From contig DASSPH010000070.1 in the NCBI GenBank assembly GCA_035699745.1, positions 1 to 64,000 on the forward strand: DNA of 64,000 nt, written 5' to 3'. Source of the DNA: Vicinamibacterales bacterium (GTDB lineage: Bacteria; Acidobacteriota; Vicinamibacteria; Vicinamibacterales; 2-12-FULL-66-21). Both the position numbers and the translations under genes were made by a program. Each line of letters opens with the position of its first letter. The stretch's first letter is position 1. Positions 32,121 to 42,288 of the stretch are shown piece after piece. The notes beneath the pieces are model-generated. The model made no database searches. It was not told where the DNA came from and saw only the letters and a program-made list of their open reading frames with translations.

Positions 32121-34333
32121 CGCAGCCCCGATGCGCGGCGGAACAGCCATTCCGCCGCGAGCAGCCCGGTGAGCAGCGCGAACGACCAGCCGGTGTGCCA
32201 CAGGTCCCTGCGCGACTGTGCGCCCGCCGCCGGCAGCGCGGCATCCAGACGCGCCGGCAGATCCCCGGCGTTCGCGGCGGCGACAATCGCGCCCCCCGAA
32301 GCGCGCGTCACGCGCTGCAGCGTGTCCTCGTTCAGCCGCGGATCCGTCATCTCCGGATCGACGCCGCCCACCAGCATCGACCCCGCCGAGGCGCCGAGAG
32401 GCGCCTGGCCGCGGCGAGCCTGCACCGCGACGCGGTACACGCCCGGTTCGGCGGCGCGCACCAACGCCTGGAATCGCGCACCCTGCCCGGCCGACGGAGC
32501 GGCCTGAACCACGTCGACGCGGCCCGTGGGCGACGTGACGCGAACCTCGACGGCCGCGTCCGCCAGGGGCGCGTAGGCGCCGTCCCGTGCGTCGACGACG
32601 ATCGGAATGCCTTCTCCGGGCGCGGGGGCGGCGGGAAGCGTGAGGCTCACCGGGTCCGGCGCGCTCTGCACCAGCCAGCGCACCGCCTGCCGCCAGAAAC
32701 GCTCGTAGGACTGATCGCTCGTCGGCAGCAGCATGCGCCACCGCCACGATGCCTCGCCGGTGAAGACCATCGATCGGCCGACGCCGAACCGCTGGACCGC
32801 GACCAGCGCGCGCGGCGCGCCGCCCGGTCCGCCGGTGACGGCGAGCACCTGCGCACCAGGCTTCGCGGTTCCGAGCGGAGAGATCGACGCCAGCGGCGGC
32901 ACCGCGGCCCAGCGCTTCTCGTTGCTCTCGGCGCCGGTGCCCAACTGCATCACCGGGTGGGACTCGCCCGCCGCGGTCAACAGCACGCGGTTGCGCCCGG
33001 GAGAGGCGGCCGACTGCACGACCCCGCCGCCGGGGCCGCCGCGATCGGTCGAGTCGAGCGGCAGCACGTCCTCGAGCGGCGTATCGCGCAGCCCCTGGCG
33101 TTGGAAGGCGCGCGCGCCGAGCACGAGCACGCCGCCGCCGCGCTCGGCGACGAAGGCCCGGGTCAGCGCCAACTGCCCGCTGGTGAGGAGATCGGGATCG
33201 ACGTTCGCGAGCACGATCGCGTCGTAGGCGAACAGCGCGTCGCGCGTATTGGGATAGCCGCCGAGCAGCGCGCCGGCGCGCGACTGCGCCGCCTGGACGT
33301 AGAACGTCTCGGCGCCGGAATCGTCGCGTCCCTTGCGGACGACGGAGTCGATCTCGAGGCCGCGATCGGCGGCCCAGGCGCGGCGCAGAAAGCTGTGCTC
33401 GAAGCCGGGCGCTCCCTGGACGAGGAGCACCCGCCGCGGCCGCCCGGCGGCGGGAACCAGCGTGCTGCGGGCGTTGTTCTCCGCCACCGGCTCGTCGGCG
33501 GCGGCAGGGATCTCGACGGTGTAGACCGTGGGCACGTCGCGGTCGGGCGCGACGCGGAACACTTCGCTCACCGGCGCGCCGTCAGCCGCGGGGGTGACGC
33601 GGCGGTGATCGATGGCGCGGCCGTTCTCGAGCAGCCGCAGCTCGAGCGGCGCCGCGCCGAACCCGTGCGAGACCGCCGACACGGCGATGTCGACCATCGC
33701 ATCGCTCAGCACGGAGTCGGCCGCCGTGACGCTGACGATTTCGCGATCGCGCGCCGCCGCGCGCGGACCGAGGCCGATCGCATACACCGGCGGTCCGGCG
33801 GCAGCCGCGGCGGCGGCGTCGACGGAGCCGTTGTCGCCGCCGTCGGTGATCAGCACGATTCCGGCGACGGGCCGGCCGCGATACCGATCGCGTACCGCCT
33901 GCAGCGCGGCGCCCAGCTCGGTGCGTCGATCCGTCGCGGTGAGGCTCGCGGCGTCGACCGGCGACAGCCGGTCGCCGAACCGCAGCAGCTCGGCGCGGAA
34001 TCGGGACGACAACGCGGGCAGCAGCTCGCCGGAGACCAGCTGGCGGGCGCGATCGATCCGCCGCGCGCCGTCCACGTCCGCCAGTCCCATGCTGCGCGAG
34101 CCGTCGACCATGACGGCGACGAGTGCGTCGTGAGGGTTGCCGTCCGCCGACCGCACCATCGGACGCATCAGGCAGACGGCGATCCACATCAGCGTCACGA
34201 AGCGCAGCGCCGACAGCGCGGCGCGCCGGGCGGGTGCGATCGGGACGTCGCGGTACGCGAACCAGGCGACCGCGGCCGCGGCCGCGGCGAGGCCGGCGAT
34301 CGCCCAGACGGGAAGCGGATTAGCGAACGTCAC
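32117..34333 (-). CDS. Membrane protein with von Willebrand A and glutamine-amidotransferase-like domains
   Basis: The 738-residue protein has two N-terminal transmembrane helices (WAIAGLAAAAAAVAWFAYR and FVTLMWIAVCLM), a VWA domain (about 70-240) with the MIDAS DGSRSMG and VLITDGGDNG, a beta-sandwich section, then a GATase1-like region (FAYDAIVLANVDPDLL, AFVAERGGGVLVLGARAF). It closes with a C-terminal helix (WSFALLTGLLAAEWLFRR). The GTG at 34333 overlaps the upstream gene by 14 bp. Proteins of this layout occur beside MoxR/DUF58 genes in Bat-like loci. The amidotransferase part lacks an obvious catalytic triad. Confidence 0.85.
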   Translation of the reverse strand: MTFANPLPVWAIAGLAAAAAAVAWFAYRDVPIAPARRAALSALRFVTLMWIAVCLMRPMVRSADGNPHDALVAVMVDGSRSMGLADVDGARRIDRARQLVSGELLPALSSRFRAELLRFGDRLSPVDAASLTATDRRTELGAALQAVRDRYRGRPVAGIVLITDGGDNGSVDAAAAAAAGPPVYAIGLGPRAAARDREIVSVTAADSVLSDAMVDIAVSAVSHGFGAAPLELRLLENGRAIDHRRVTPAADGAPVSEVFRVAPDRDVPTVYTVEIPAAADEPVAENNARSTLVPAAGRPRRVLLVQGAPGFEHSFLRRAWAADRGLEIDSVVRKGRDDSGAETFYVQAAQSRAGALLGGYPNTRDALFAYDAIVLANVDPDLLTSGQLALTRAFVAERGGGVLVLGARAFQRQGLRDTPLEDVLPLDSTDRGGPGGGVVQSAASPGRNRVLLTAAGESHPVMQLGTGAESNEKRWAAVPPLASISPLGTAKPGAQVLAVTGGPGGAPRALVAVQRFGVGRSMVFTGEASWRWRMLLPTSDQSYERFWRQAVRWLVQSAPDPVSLTLPAAPAPGEGIPIVVDARDGAYAPLADAAVEVRVTSPTGRVDVVQAAPSAGQGARFQALVRAAEPGVYRVAVQARRGQAPLGASAGSMLVGGVDPEMTDPRLNEDTLQRVTRASGGAIVAAANAGDLPARLDAALPAAGAQSRRDLWHTGWSFALLTGLLAAEWLFRRASGLR

Positions 34334-37300
34334 CGGGATTCTTCTTGACCGCGATCGCCTCGAAATACTTCGAGACCCGCCGCTGATATGCGTCGGGCAC
34401 GCGCTCGCTGCCGCCGGCGCGCAGGCGGTCCTTCTCAACCGCGCCGGCGAGACGGCCGGCAACCGCCGACTCGGTGCGCTCGAGCGCGCGGGCCACATCG
34501 GAGGCAAGCGCCTGCCACGCGGCATAGTCCTGCTTGAATGCCTCGGTGCCGGGGGCGGATCGGCTCCACTCGTGCTGCTCGGGCGTGGCGGTGCCGGCGC
34601 CCGACTGCGGCGTGCTGCCCCGGGCGCGATCCATCAGCTCACGGGTGCGCTGGAGCTCGCGGTTGTACGCCTGCTGCAGCTGCTGGAGATCGCCGCCGCT
34701 GCCGCCGCCGCCCGATCCGCGCTCCCCCTGACGCCCTTCGGGCCCCTGCCGGCCGGCGCGGCCCGGCTGGGACGGCGTGCTGCCGCGGCCGCGGGACCCG
34801 TCGGCGGCGCGCGCCGCCTCGGCGATCTGCTTCTCGAGGCGGGAGAGACGCTCGCGCGCATCGCGCAGCTCGTCGAGCTGGCCGGCGAGCTGCTCGGTGT
34901 CTCCCTTCGCGCCGCCCGCATCGGCGCCGTTCAGCTTGCGCGCGACCTTGTCGAGCGCGTCCGCGATCTGCTGCTCCGCCGGCGCCAGCCTGCCTGGCGT
35001 CCCTTCGCGCATCCCGCCGGCGCTCGCCCGCATCCGCTCCCCCAGCTTCTGCGCGGCGAGATCCCGGGCGCCTTCCGCGCCGATCCGCTGCGCGGCCTGC
35101 TGCAGCGCGTCGACGCGATCCGCGAGCCGCTCCTTCTCGCCGGCGAGCCGCCGCCGCGCGTCCGACGCGCCGCCCCCCTCACGGTCGAGCCGATCCGCTT
35201 CGCTGGCGATGCGGCGCTGTGCGTCGGCGATCTGCTGCGACTCGAGCTGCACGTCGCCGAGGGCGCGGCGCCGCGCGTCGGGCGACCCGTTCTGCATCCG
35301 CGATTCCGCCTGCCGGAGCTGCCGCGCCGCTTCCTCTCCTTTCGCGGCCGCCCCCGCGGCATTCCCGCTGTTCCCCTGTTCGGCGGCCTGGCGCATCTGC
35401 TCCAGCGCCCGGCTCAACTCCTGGCTCGAGCCGCCGGCCGCGTCCGCGCCGGCGCCCTTCGCCCCCCTGGCGCCCTCGGCGCCTTTCGCGTCCCGCGAGG
35501 CCTGCTCCGCCTGCCGCCGCAAATCCTCCTGCTCGCGCGTGAGCTTCTCCAGCTCGCGCCGCCGCTCTTCCTCCGAGAGCTGGCGCCCGGCCAGCTCGCG
35601 CTGCCGGCGACTGAGCTCCTCCTGACGGCGCGCCAGGTCGCGGATCTTGTCCATTGCCGCATCGCTCCCCGTTTCGGGCTGCGACTCGACCTGCGCCTTG
35701 GTCTCGTAGTTGGTCTTCTGCTGCCGCTTGAGCTCGCGGTCGAACAGGTTCGACAGATCCTGGCTCTGGCGGTTGCCGCCCGCCCCGCCGGCGTTGTTCT
35801 GCTGCTGCGACACTTCGCGCTTGCGGATCTCCGCCTGCGCCTGCAGCAGCGCGTTGAGCGCCGCCATCTCGTGCGGAATGGCGTCTGCGGTCTTCTGCGT
35901 CTGCAGGTGCTGCAGCGCGCGCGACATGGCCGCCACGGCAGCGGACACCGGATCGCCGGAAGCGGGCGCCGCCGGAGGCTGACCGACGGCGATCTGGAGG
36001 AACCCGCCGAACCGCCGGCGCTGACGGGCGGCGCCGGCCGCCTGCTCGGCGCGCGCCTTCAGCTCCGCCTGCGCGTCGGCGACGTCCTTCACGTCGGACG
36101 GCGATCGTCCCGCCGCCGCGCGGCGCTCGAGGTTCCAGGTCGCGCTGATGATCTCCTTCTGCGCCGCGATCAGTCCTTCGAGCTGCGCCCCCGCGGCCGA
36201 CTGCATCCCCGCCTGGCTCTGCGCCAGCGAATACTCCTCGTTGAACGGCTTCACTTCGAGGAAGAAGATCTCGCTCCGCGCCAGCGTGGACCGCTTGGCG
36301 CGGGGCACGTCGCGCGCTCGCGCGTAGTAGGCGATGACGTCGCCCGGCTTGACCTTCAGGTCCTCGGCCGCCAGCATCCGCGATCCGATCCGCGCCACGT
36401 CCGTGCCGCCGAGGCTGGTGAACGGCACGGCCTGCTCGGGGCCGCCGGCGACGGAATACACCATGTCGAGACTGGCAATCCCGAAGTCGTCGTCGGCCCG
36501 GGCTTCGATCGGCACTTCCTCGAGCGGCGTGATCTGCTGGTCTCCGGTCGGGCGCAGGATGTGAACGGTGGGCGGACGATCGTCCATCACGCGGACGAAG
36601 TACTCCACCCCCTCGGACGTCAGGCCGTCGACGTCCTGCAGACGCACGCGGTAGGACGCTTCCTCCTTCAACGTCAGCGTCGATTCCAGCGCCCGTTCGC
36701 TCACCTTGGCGAGCTCGACGGCGGTCCCGGCCTCGGCGAACGCGAGGCGCCCGCCGCTGATCGGCTTGTCGCTGTGCACCACGAGCGTGACCCGCGTGCC
36801 GGCGGGGCCGAACACGTCGCCGCCGTCGGGCTCGCGCCGCGGCGCCAGGCCGGTGAACGTCGGGTACTCGTAGCGCAGCTCGATCCGCTGCACGCGCGCG
36901 GGCAGCAGCGCCGTCACCGAGTACTCGTTCGATCGCGCCGGACCGGCGGTCACGCGGTACTTGAACGAACGCTCCAACTGCGGGATGCGGAGCTCGTAGC
37001 CGCCGCCGGCAGCCTGCATCGGCACCGTGGTGGCGCCGCCGGCGGACTCGAGGATCACCACCGGCGCGATCCGGCCGAGCGCGATGCGCCGTCCCGCCAC
37101 GCTCGCCGCGATGGTCACCGATCGGCCGGCGGGAATCCGCATGTCGCCCGACGCCACGTGCACGACCACGGAGGACGGAAACAGCTTCACGTAGGCGACC
37201 TGCGCGCTCTTCTCGACGAACGGACGCGCCACGGCCAGCGCGAGCAGCAGCGCCGCCGACGCGCCCGCCGCCCGCCGCATCCCCCGCGCCATCCGCTCGC

Positions 37301-37715
37301 GATCGACGATCTGTTCGGGATCGATCGTCCGCAGCCGCGCCGCCGCGCCGGCGACGACGAGCGGCGCAAAGGCCGTCCCTTCCGCGCCGCGGCGCATCCG
37401 CTGCTGAATGTCCACCGCGGTGACGATGGCGTCGTCCAGCTCCGGCACGCGTTCTTCGATGAACCGGGCGATCTGGCGATCGTCGAAACGCCGGCGCAGC
37501 GGCCACAGCGTCCAGGCCGCGCCGGCCGCGATCGACAGCGCGGCCGCGGCGGCGAGGAGCAGCAATGGGACGTCGGATGGCTGCAGCAGCCGTTCGGCGA
37601 TGGCGGCGGCGCCGAGGATCGCCGCCGCGAGCGCGAGCGCGCGCGCGACCGCGTCGAGCGCCGCGCACCGCTGCCAGCGCCGCCGGATGACGTGCAGGAC
37701 GCTATCGAGATCCAA
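34320..37715 (-). CDS. Very long DUF4175-like membrane protein with Ig-like repeats and coiled coil
   Basis: The 1131-residue protein has two N-terminal helices (about 22-70), then beta-rich Ig-like modules (about 150-460; for example EVPIEARADDDFGIASLDMVYSV). A C-terminal half extremely rich in Gln, Arg, Glu and Ala follows (long runs such as RRQEELSRRQRELAGRQLSEEE), predicted as extended coiled coil, with Gly/Ser-rich low-complexity patches near 970-1030. This matches the DUF4175 pattern found in MoxR/BatA operons. It overlaps the BatA gene by 14 bp and the next gene by 14 bp. It probably scaffolds the membrane complex; no enzyme motif was seen. Confidence 0.8.
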   Translation of the reverse strand: MDLDSVLHVIRRRWQRCAALDAVARALALAAAILGAAAIAERLLQPSDVPLLLLAAAAALSIAAGAAWTLWPLRRRFDDRQIARFIEERVPELDDAIVTAVDIQQRMRRGAEGTAFAPLVVAGAAARLRTIDPEQIVDRERMARGMRRAAGASAALLLALAVARPFVEKSAQVAYVKLFPSSVVVHVASGDMRIPAGRSVTIAASVAGRRIALGRIAPVVILESAGGATTVPMQAAGGGYELRIPQLERSFKYRVTAGPARSNEYSVTALLPARVQRIELRYEYPTFTGLAPRREPDGGDVFGPAGTRVTLVVHSDKPISGGRLAFAEAGTAVELAKVSERALESTLTLKEEASYRVRLQDVDGLTSEGVEYFVRVMDDRPPTVHILRPTGDQQITPLEEVPIEARADDDFGIASLDMVYSVAGGPEQAVPFTSLGGTDVARIGSRMLAAEDLKVKPGDVIAYYARARDVPRAKRSTLARSEIFFLEVKPFNEEYSLAQSQAGMQSAAGAQLEGLIAAQKEIISATWNLERRAAAGRSPSDVKDVADAQAELKARAEQAAGAARQRRRFGGFLQIAVGQPPAAPASGDPVSAAVAAMSRALQHLQTQKTADAIPHEMAALNALLQAQAEIRKREVSQQQNNAGGAGGNRQSQDLSNLFDRELKRQQKTNYETKAQVESQPETGSDAAMDKIRDLARRQEELSRRQRELAGRQLSEEERRRELEKLTREQEDLRRQAEQASRDAKGAEGARGAKGAGADAAGGSSQELSRALEQMRQAAEQGNSGNAAGAAAKGEEAARQLRQAESRMQNGSPDARRRALGDVQLESQQIADAQRRIASEADRLDREGGGASDARRRLAGEKERLADRVDALQQAAQRIGAEGARDLAAQKLGERMRASAGGMREGTPGRLAPAEQQIADALDKVARKLNGADAGGAKGDTEQLAGQLDELRDARERLSRLEKQIAEAARAADGSRGRGSTPSQPGRAGRQGPEGRQGERGSGGGGSGGDLQQLQQAYNRELQRTRELMDRARGSTPQSGAGTATPEQHEWSRSAPGTEAFKQDYAAWQALASDVARALERTESAVAGRLAGAVEKDRLRAGGSERVPDAYQRRVSKYFEAIAVKKNPGDVR

Positions 37716-39540
37716 CGAACGCCTCCACGACGAGCGTCGCGAGCAGCAGCATCAGCCCGTAACGCCAGTAGTTCTGCAGCCCTTCGCTCTCGCGTGCCAG
37801 CCGCTGCGCCTTCGGCAGCGTGTCGGCGCCCGACCGCGCGACCAGCTGCTGGAATTCGGCGGGCGTGACGCGATCGAGAGCGCTCTCGCGAGCATCGACG
37901 TTCACCGCGACGGTGCGACCCGCGATCTGCGCGAACCCGGGACGCGGGGCGGTGCCTGCCGGCACGTCGGCGACGAGATACGCGGATGGCGGCGCCGGCC
38001 GGGCCCCGAGATACCGCGCCACCTCCTGCGTGAACGGCACGAACGCCGGATGCAGCGGTAGATCGTTCCAGCGGCGATCCACGTCGGACGTGAACAGGAG
38101 CACGCGTCCGGGGCCGGAGCGCTCCACCAGCGCGGGGGCGCCGGTCGTGAACCGGGCGGCCACCCGCCAGGCATCGCCGTCGTCGATCCGCCAGGTGCGA
38201 TCGAACGCGACCTGCCCGAAGTTGGCGGCGACGGCGTCGAAGGGCTTGAACACGGGATGCCGCAGATCGGTCACGGCCATGACGCCGGCCTGCCGGCCGT
38301 CGCGCGGCGCGAGCGGCGGACGCCAGTCCAGCAGGGTCGACAGCACCGCCGCATCGACGTCGGGACCGGCAGCGATGAAGATGCCGCCGCCGCGCTGCAG
38401 ATGCGCCCGCAGCAGGTCCCCGGCGCGCCGATCGAGGCCGTGGGTGGCCAGAATCGCAATCACCGCGTAGTCCTGCACCTGCGCTGGCGTCATCGTCGAC
38501 AGCGCGCCGCCGGTGACCGCCTGCGCGATGAACTCGGGCCCGTCGTCGTCCTGGGCCTCGAGCGCGCGCGATAGATAGAACCCGGTCTGCGAGGCCGGAC
38601 CGCCGGTGGCGATCAACACCCGCGGAACCGACCGGCGTTCGACAATCGCAAACCGCTCGTTGTCCGCCGCGAGCCCCTCGCCATCGTCAATCGCGGCGTG
38701 CAGCGACGCCGCGTCTGCCGGGATGTCGAACGCGACGTCAGCCGCGTCGCCGGGCGGCACGGTAACCCGCTTCACCGCCGGCGCGCCGCCGCCCGCCGAC
38801 AGGCGGATGTCAGTGGTCCTGGCCGAGCGCGCGCTGTTGCGGACGGTGGCCACGGCCCGTCGCCGGGCGGGGTCGCCTGCCAGGCGGCTGACGGCGAGAT
38901 TTGGCGGCGGCGCGCCCGCATCGCGCACCGTCAGTTCGACGCCTTCCGGCAGCACGGCGCCGGCGAGGTCGAAGCCGCTGCGCTGCAGGTCGCCGATGAG
39001 CACCACCCGTCCGGACGTCTCGTTCGCCAGCAGCTCTGCGGCCTTGTCGAGCGCCGCAGCGTAGCGCGTGCCGCCAAAGCCGGCCTGCACCTCGGCGACG
39101 GCGGCGCGCGCGTCGGCCGCGGGTCCGGGCGCCGCCAGGACGTCGGCCCTGTCGTCGAACCCGATGACCGCGAGACGATCGCCGGCGGCGGCGTCGATCG
39201 CGTCCCGCGCCAGCGTCCGCGCCCGGTCGAGCAGCGCCGGCGATCCCATGCTGAACGACCGGTCGATCGCGATGACCGTCGTCCGCGTTGTCGCCGCGGC
39301 GCCGGCGCGGTAGGGACGCGCGAACGAGGCGGCCAGCAGCAGCAGCGCCGCCACGCGCGCCGCGAGCAGCAGGAGATCGCGCAGCCGATGACGCCGCGAG
39401 CGGTCCACCGCCGTCTTGCGCAGGAGCCGCACGGCCGTGAACGGCACCGGCGGCGCCACGTCGCGGCGCAGCAGGTGCAGCACGATGGGCAGCGCGATCA
39501 GCGCGGCGCCGGCGAGATACAGCGGCGTGAGAAACGACAT
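37702..39540 (-). CDS. BatA-domain / VWA membrane protein
   Basis: The 612-residue protein begins with the BatA N-terminal module (SFLTPLYLAGAALIALPIVLHLLRR, then RLLRKTAVDRSRRHRLRDLLLLAARVAALLLLAASFARP). Next comes a VWA domain with DRSFSMGSP and a GGTRYAAALDKAAELL strand, then a GATase-like region, and finally a C-terminal helix (YWRYGLMLLLATLVVEAFV). ATG at 39540 has GGAAG 5 nt upstream; GTG at 39546 is a possible longer start. Bat proteins, paired with MoxR ATPases, affect stress and aerotolerance in other bacteria. The MIDAS is DxSxS; the Thr is replaced, as is common. Confidence 0.88.
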   Translation of the reverse strand: MSFLTPLYLAGAALIALPIVLHLLRRDVAPPVPFTAVRLLRKTAVDRSRRHRLRDLLLLAARVAALLLLAASFARPYRAGAAATTRTTVIAIDRSFSMGSPALLDRARTLARDAIDAAAGDRLAVIGFDDRADVLAAPGPAADARAAVAEVQAGFGGTRYAAALDKAAELLANETSGRVVLIGDLQRSGFDLAGAVLPEGVELTVRDAGAPPPNLAVSRLAGDPARRRAVATVRNSARSARTTDIRLSAGGGAPAVKRVTVPPGDAADVAFDIPADAASLHAAIDDGEGLAADNERFAIVERRSVPRVLIATGGPASQTGFYLSRALEAQDDDGPEFIAQAVTGGALSTMTPAQVQDYAVIAILATHGLDRRAGDLLRAHLQRGGGIFIAAGPDVDAAVLSTLLDWRPPLAPRDGRQAGVMAVTDLRHPVFKPFDAVAANFGQVAFDRTWRIDDGDAWRVAARFTTGAPALVERSGPGRVLLFTSDVDRRWNDLPLHPAFVPFTQEVARYLGARPAPPSAYLVADVPAGTAPRPGFAQIAGRTVAVNVDARESALDRVTPAEFQQLVARSGADTLPKAQRLARESEGLQNYWRYGLMLLLATLVVEAFVGSR

Positions 39541-39542
39541 GC

Positions 39543-40454
39543 TCACTTCCGCCTGCCGCGGGCGTCGAGGTACGCCAGCAACGCGAAGTCGAGCGGCTTG
39601 GACGTATCCAGGGTGAGGAAGTCGATGCCGGCGCCGCGCAGCTCCTTCTCATACCGCGCGCGCAGCGCTTCCATCGCCTCGAGATATCCCTCGCGGACGC
39701 GCGCCGGGTCCGCCGTGATTTCGTCCTGGCTCTCGACGTCGGTGAAGCGCGAGGCGCCGCGGAACGGAAAGCGGATCTCGTGGGGATCGAGCACCTGGAA
39801 GACGATCACGTCGGTGCCGCGGAACCGGAGGTGCTTCAGTCCGCGGATCGCGGTGTCGGGCTCGTCGAGCAGGTCCGAGATCACGACCGCGAGACTGCGC
39901 TTGCCCAGCGCCTCGGCGAGCTGGTGCAGCGGACGGCCGAGATCGGACTTCGATCCGGGCGCCACTTTCTCGAGCGCGAGAAGGATGGCGTGCAGGTGCC
40001 CGGGCCGGGCGCTCGCCGGCAGCCGCCCCTTGATGCGCTCGTCGAACTCGATCAGCCCGGTGGCATCGCGCTGCCGGTGCATCAGGTAGGCGAGCGACGC
40101 GGCGAGCACGCTGCCGTATTCGACCTTGCTCATCGCCGCGCCGCCGCGGTACGCCATCGAGGCGCTGACGTCGAGGAGGATGTGGCACTCGACGTTGGTC
40201 TCTTCCTCGAACTTCTTGACGTAGTGCCGGTCCGAGCGCGCGTAGACCTTCCAGTCGAGCGTCGAGAGATCGTCCCCCGGCAAGTACTCGCGGTACTCGG
40301 CGAACTCGACGCTGAATCCCTTGTAGGGGCTGCGGTGCAGGCCGGAGAGGAAGCCTTCCACCACCGTACGCGCCTTCAGCTCCATCGACCCGAGCCGCGC
40401 GATGACGGCGGGATCGAGAAAGCGCAGATCGCGGGAGGCGGAAGCAGGCGGCAT
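39543..40454 (-). CDS. DUF58-domain protein (MoxR partner)
   Basis: The 303-residue protein shows the DUF58 consensus: GFSVEFAEYREYLPGDDLSTLDWKVYARSDRHYVKKFEEETNVECHILLDVSASM at about 44-98. This includes the GDD...DW motif and the DxSxSM MIDAS of the VWA-like second half. It also has VVISDLLDEPD. DUF58 proteins are substrates or partners of MoxR AAA+ ATPases and usually sit beside them, as here (2-bp gap). Cytoplasmic. The start is ATG at 40454. Confidence 0.94.
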   Translation of the reverse strand: MPPASASRDLRFLDPAVIARLGSMELKARTVVEGFLSGLHRSPYKGFSVEFAEYREYLPGDDLSTLDWKVYARSDRHYVKKFEEETNVECHILLDVSASMAYRGGAAMSKVEYGSVLAASLAYLMHRQRDATGLIEFDERIKGRLPASARPGHLHAILLALEKVAPGSKSDLGRPLHQLAEALGKRSLAVVISDLLDEPDTAIRGLKHLRFRGTDVIVFQVLDPHEIRFPFRGASRFTDVESQDEITADPARVREGYLEAMEALRARYEKELRGAGIDFLTLDTSKPLDFALLAYLDARGRRK

Positions 40455-40456
40455 GG

Positions 40457-41466
<1,010 letters not shown>

Positions 41467-41467
<1 letters not shown>

Positions 41468-42288
41468 CAGTGGGTCAGGGAGTAGATGATTTCGTTGATC
41501 TGCATCCGGTACGCCATCGCCGTGTACTTCACGAAGCCCGGATAATCGGCGGCGTTCGACCACTCCCAGCCGTCGCCCATGTCGACGTTCCAGTTGAACA
41601 GCACCATGGCGCGGCCGTGGTCGTCCTCGATCGCGCGGAGCGTCGGCACGTAGCCGCCCTTCTCCCACGTCCGCCCTTGCAGGAACGAACCCAGTCCGGG
41701 CATCGCCGGATAGCCGTCGAGCTTGTAGAAGCAGCTGAAGATCGGGTGCTCCTTCGGCAGGTCGATGATCCTGCGCTCGGGAAACACGCGCTTCATCTCG
41801 CGCTCGGTGTGGGCCCACTCGATCGGCCCGTGGAAATCGTCGAACGTCAGCGTGCCGCCGCGCAGCAGGTATTCGCGCAGGATCGGCACCTCGGTCTCTT
41901 TCAGCCGCATGTTGCCCGGCTCGACGATGTAGATCCACGGATGGTTGAACAGCTCCGGATCCTCGATCGTCAAGTCGATGGGATCGTTGACCTGGATGTT
42001 GGTGGCGGTGCGGACCCGCCGCGAGAGATTCCACTCCGCCGCCGGCGCGTCGATATACCACGGCTCGTCGATGTAGCTGAGGCCGACCCGCGGCAGCGTC
42101 CAGGCGGTGTACTTGATGCGGACGAAGGTCCACTGCAGCCCGGCGAACCGTGCGTCGGGCGCCGCGGGAACGGGCGGCGGCTGGGCGGCGACGCCCACCG
42201 GCGCCAGCCCGGCCAGGCCGGCAGGCGCAGCGAGCCAGAGGGCTGCGCCGAGCAGCCCGAGGGCCGCCGCGCCGCACACCTTCCTCAT
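41467..42288 (-). CDS. Exported DUF4159-domain protein
   Basis: The 273-residue protein has a signal peptide (GLLGAALWLAAPAGLAGLA) and the DUF4159 fold, a GATase-like alpha/beta domain: FVRIKYTAWTLP, FNHPWIYIVEPGNMRLKETEVPILREYLLRGGTLTFDDFHG, and FNWNVDMGDGWEWS near the end. DUF4159 proteins are commonly next to MoxR/Bat genes. It overlaps the TPR gene by ATGA. No catalytic triad is obvious. A periplasmic or membrane-surface partner of the VWA proteins is likely. Confidence 0.88.

Noticed and set aside
34137-37868. A 1243-codon forward frame opposite the DUF4175-like gene
   Set aside because: The minus-strand product has ordered helices, Ig-like modules and a coiled coil and fits the operon; the forward frame is Leu/Arg-rich shadow sequence.
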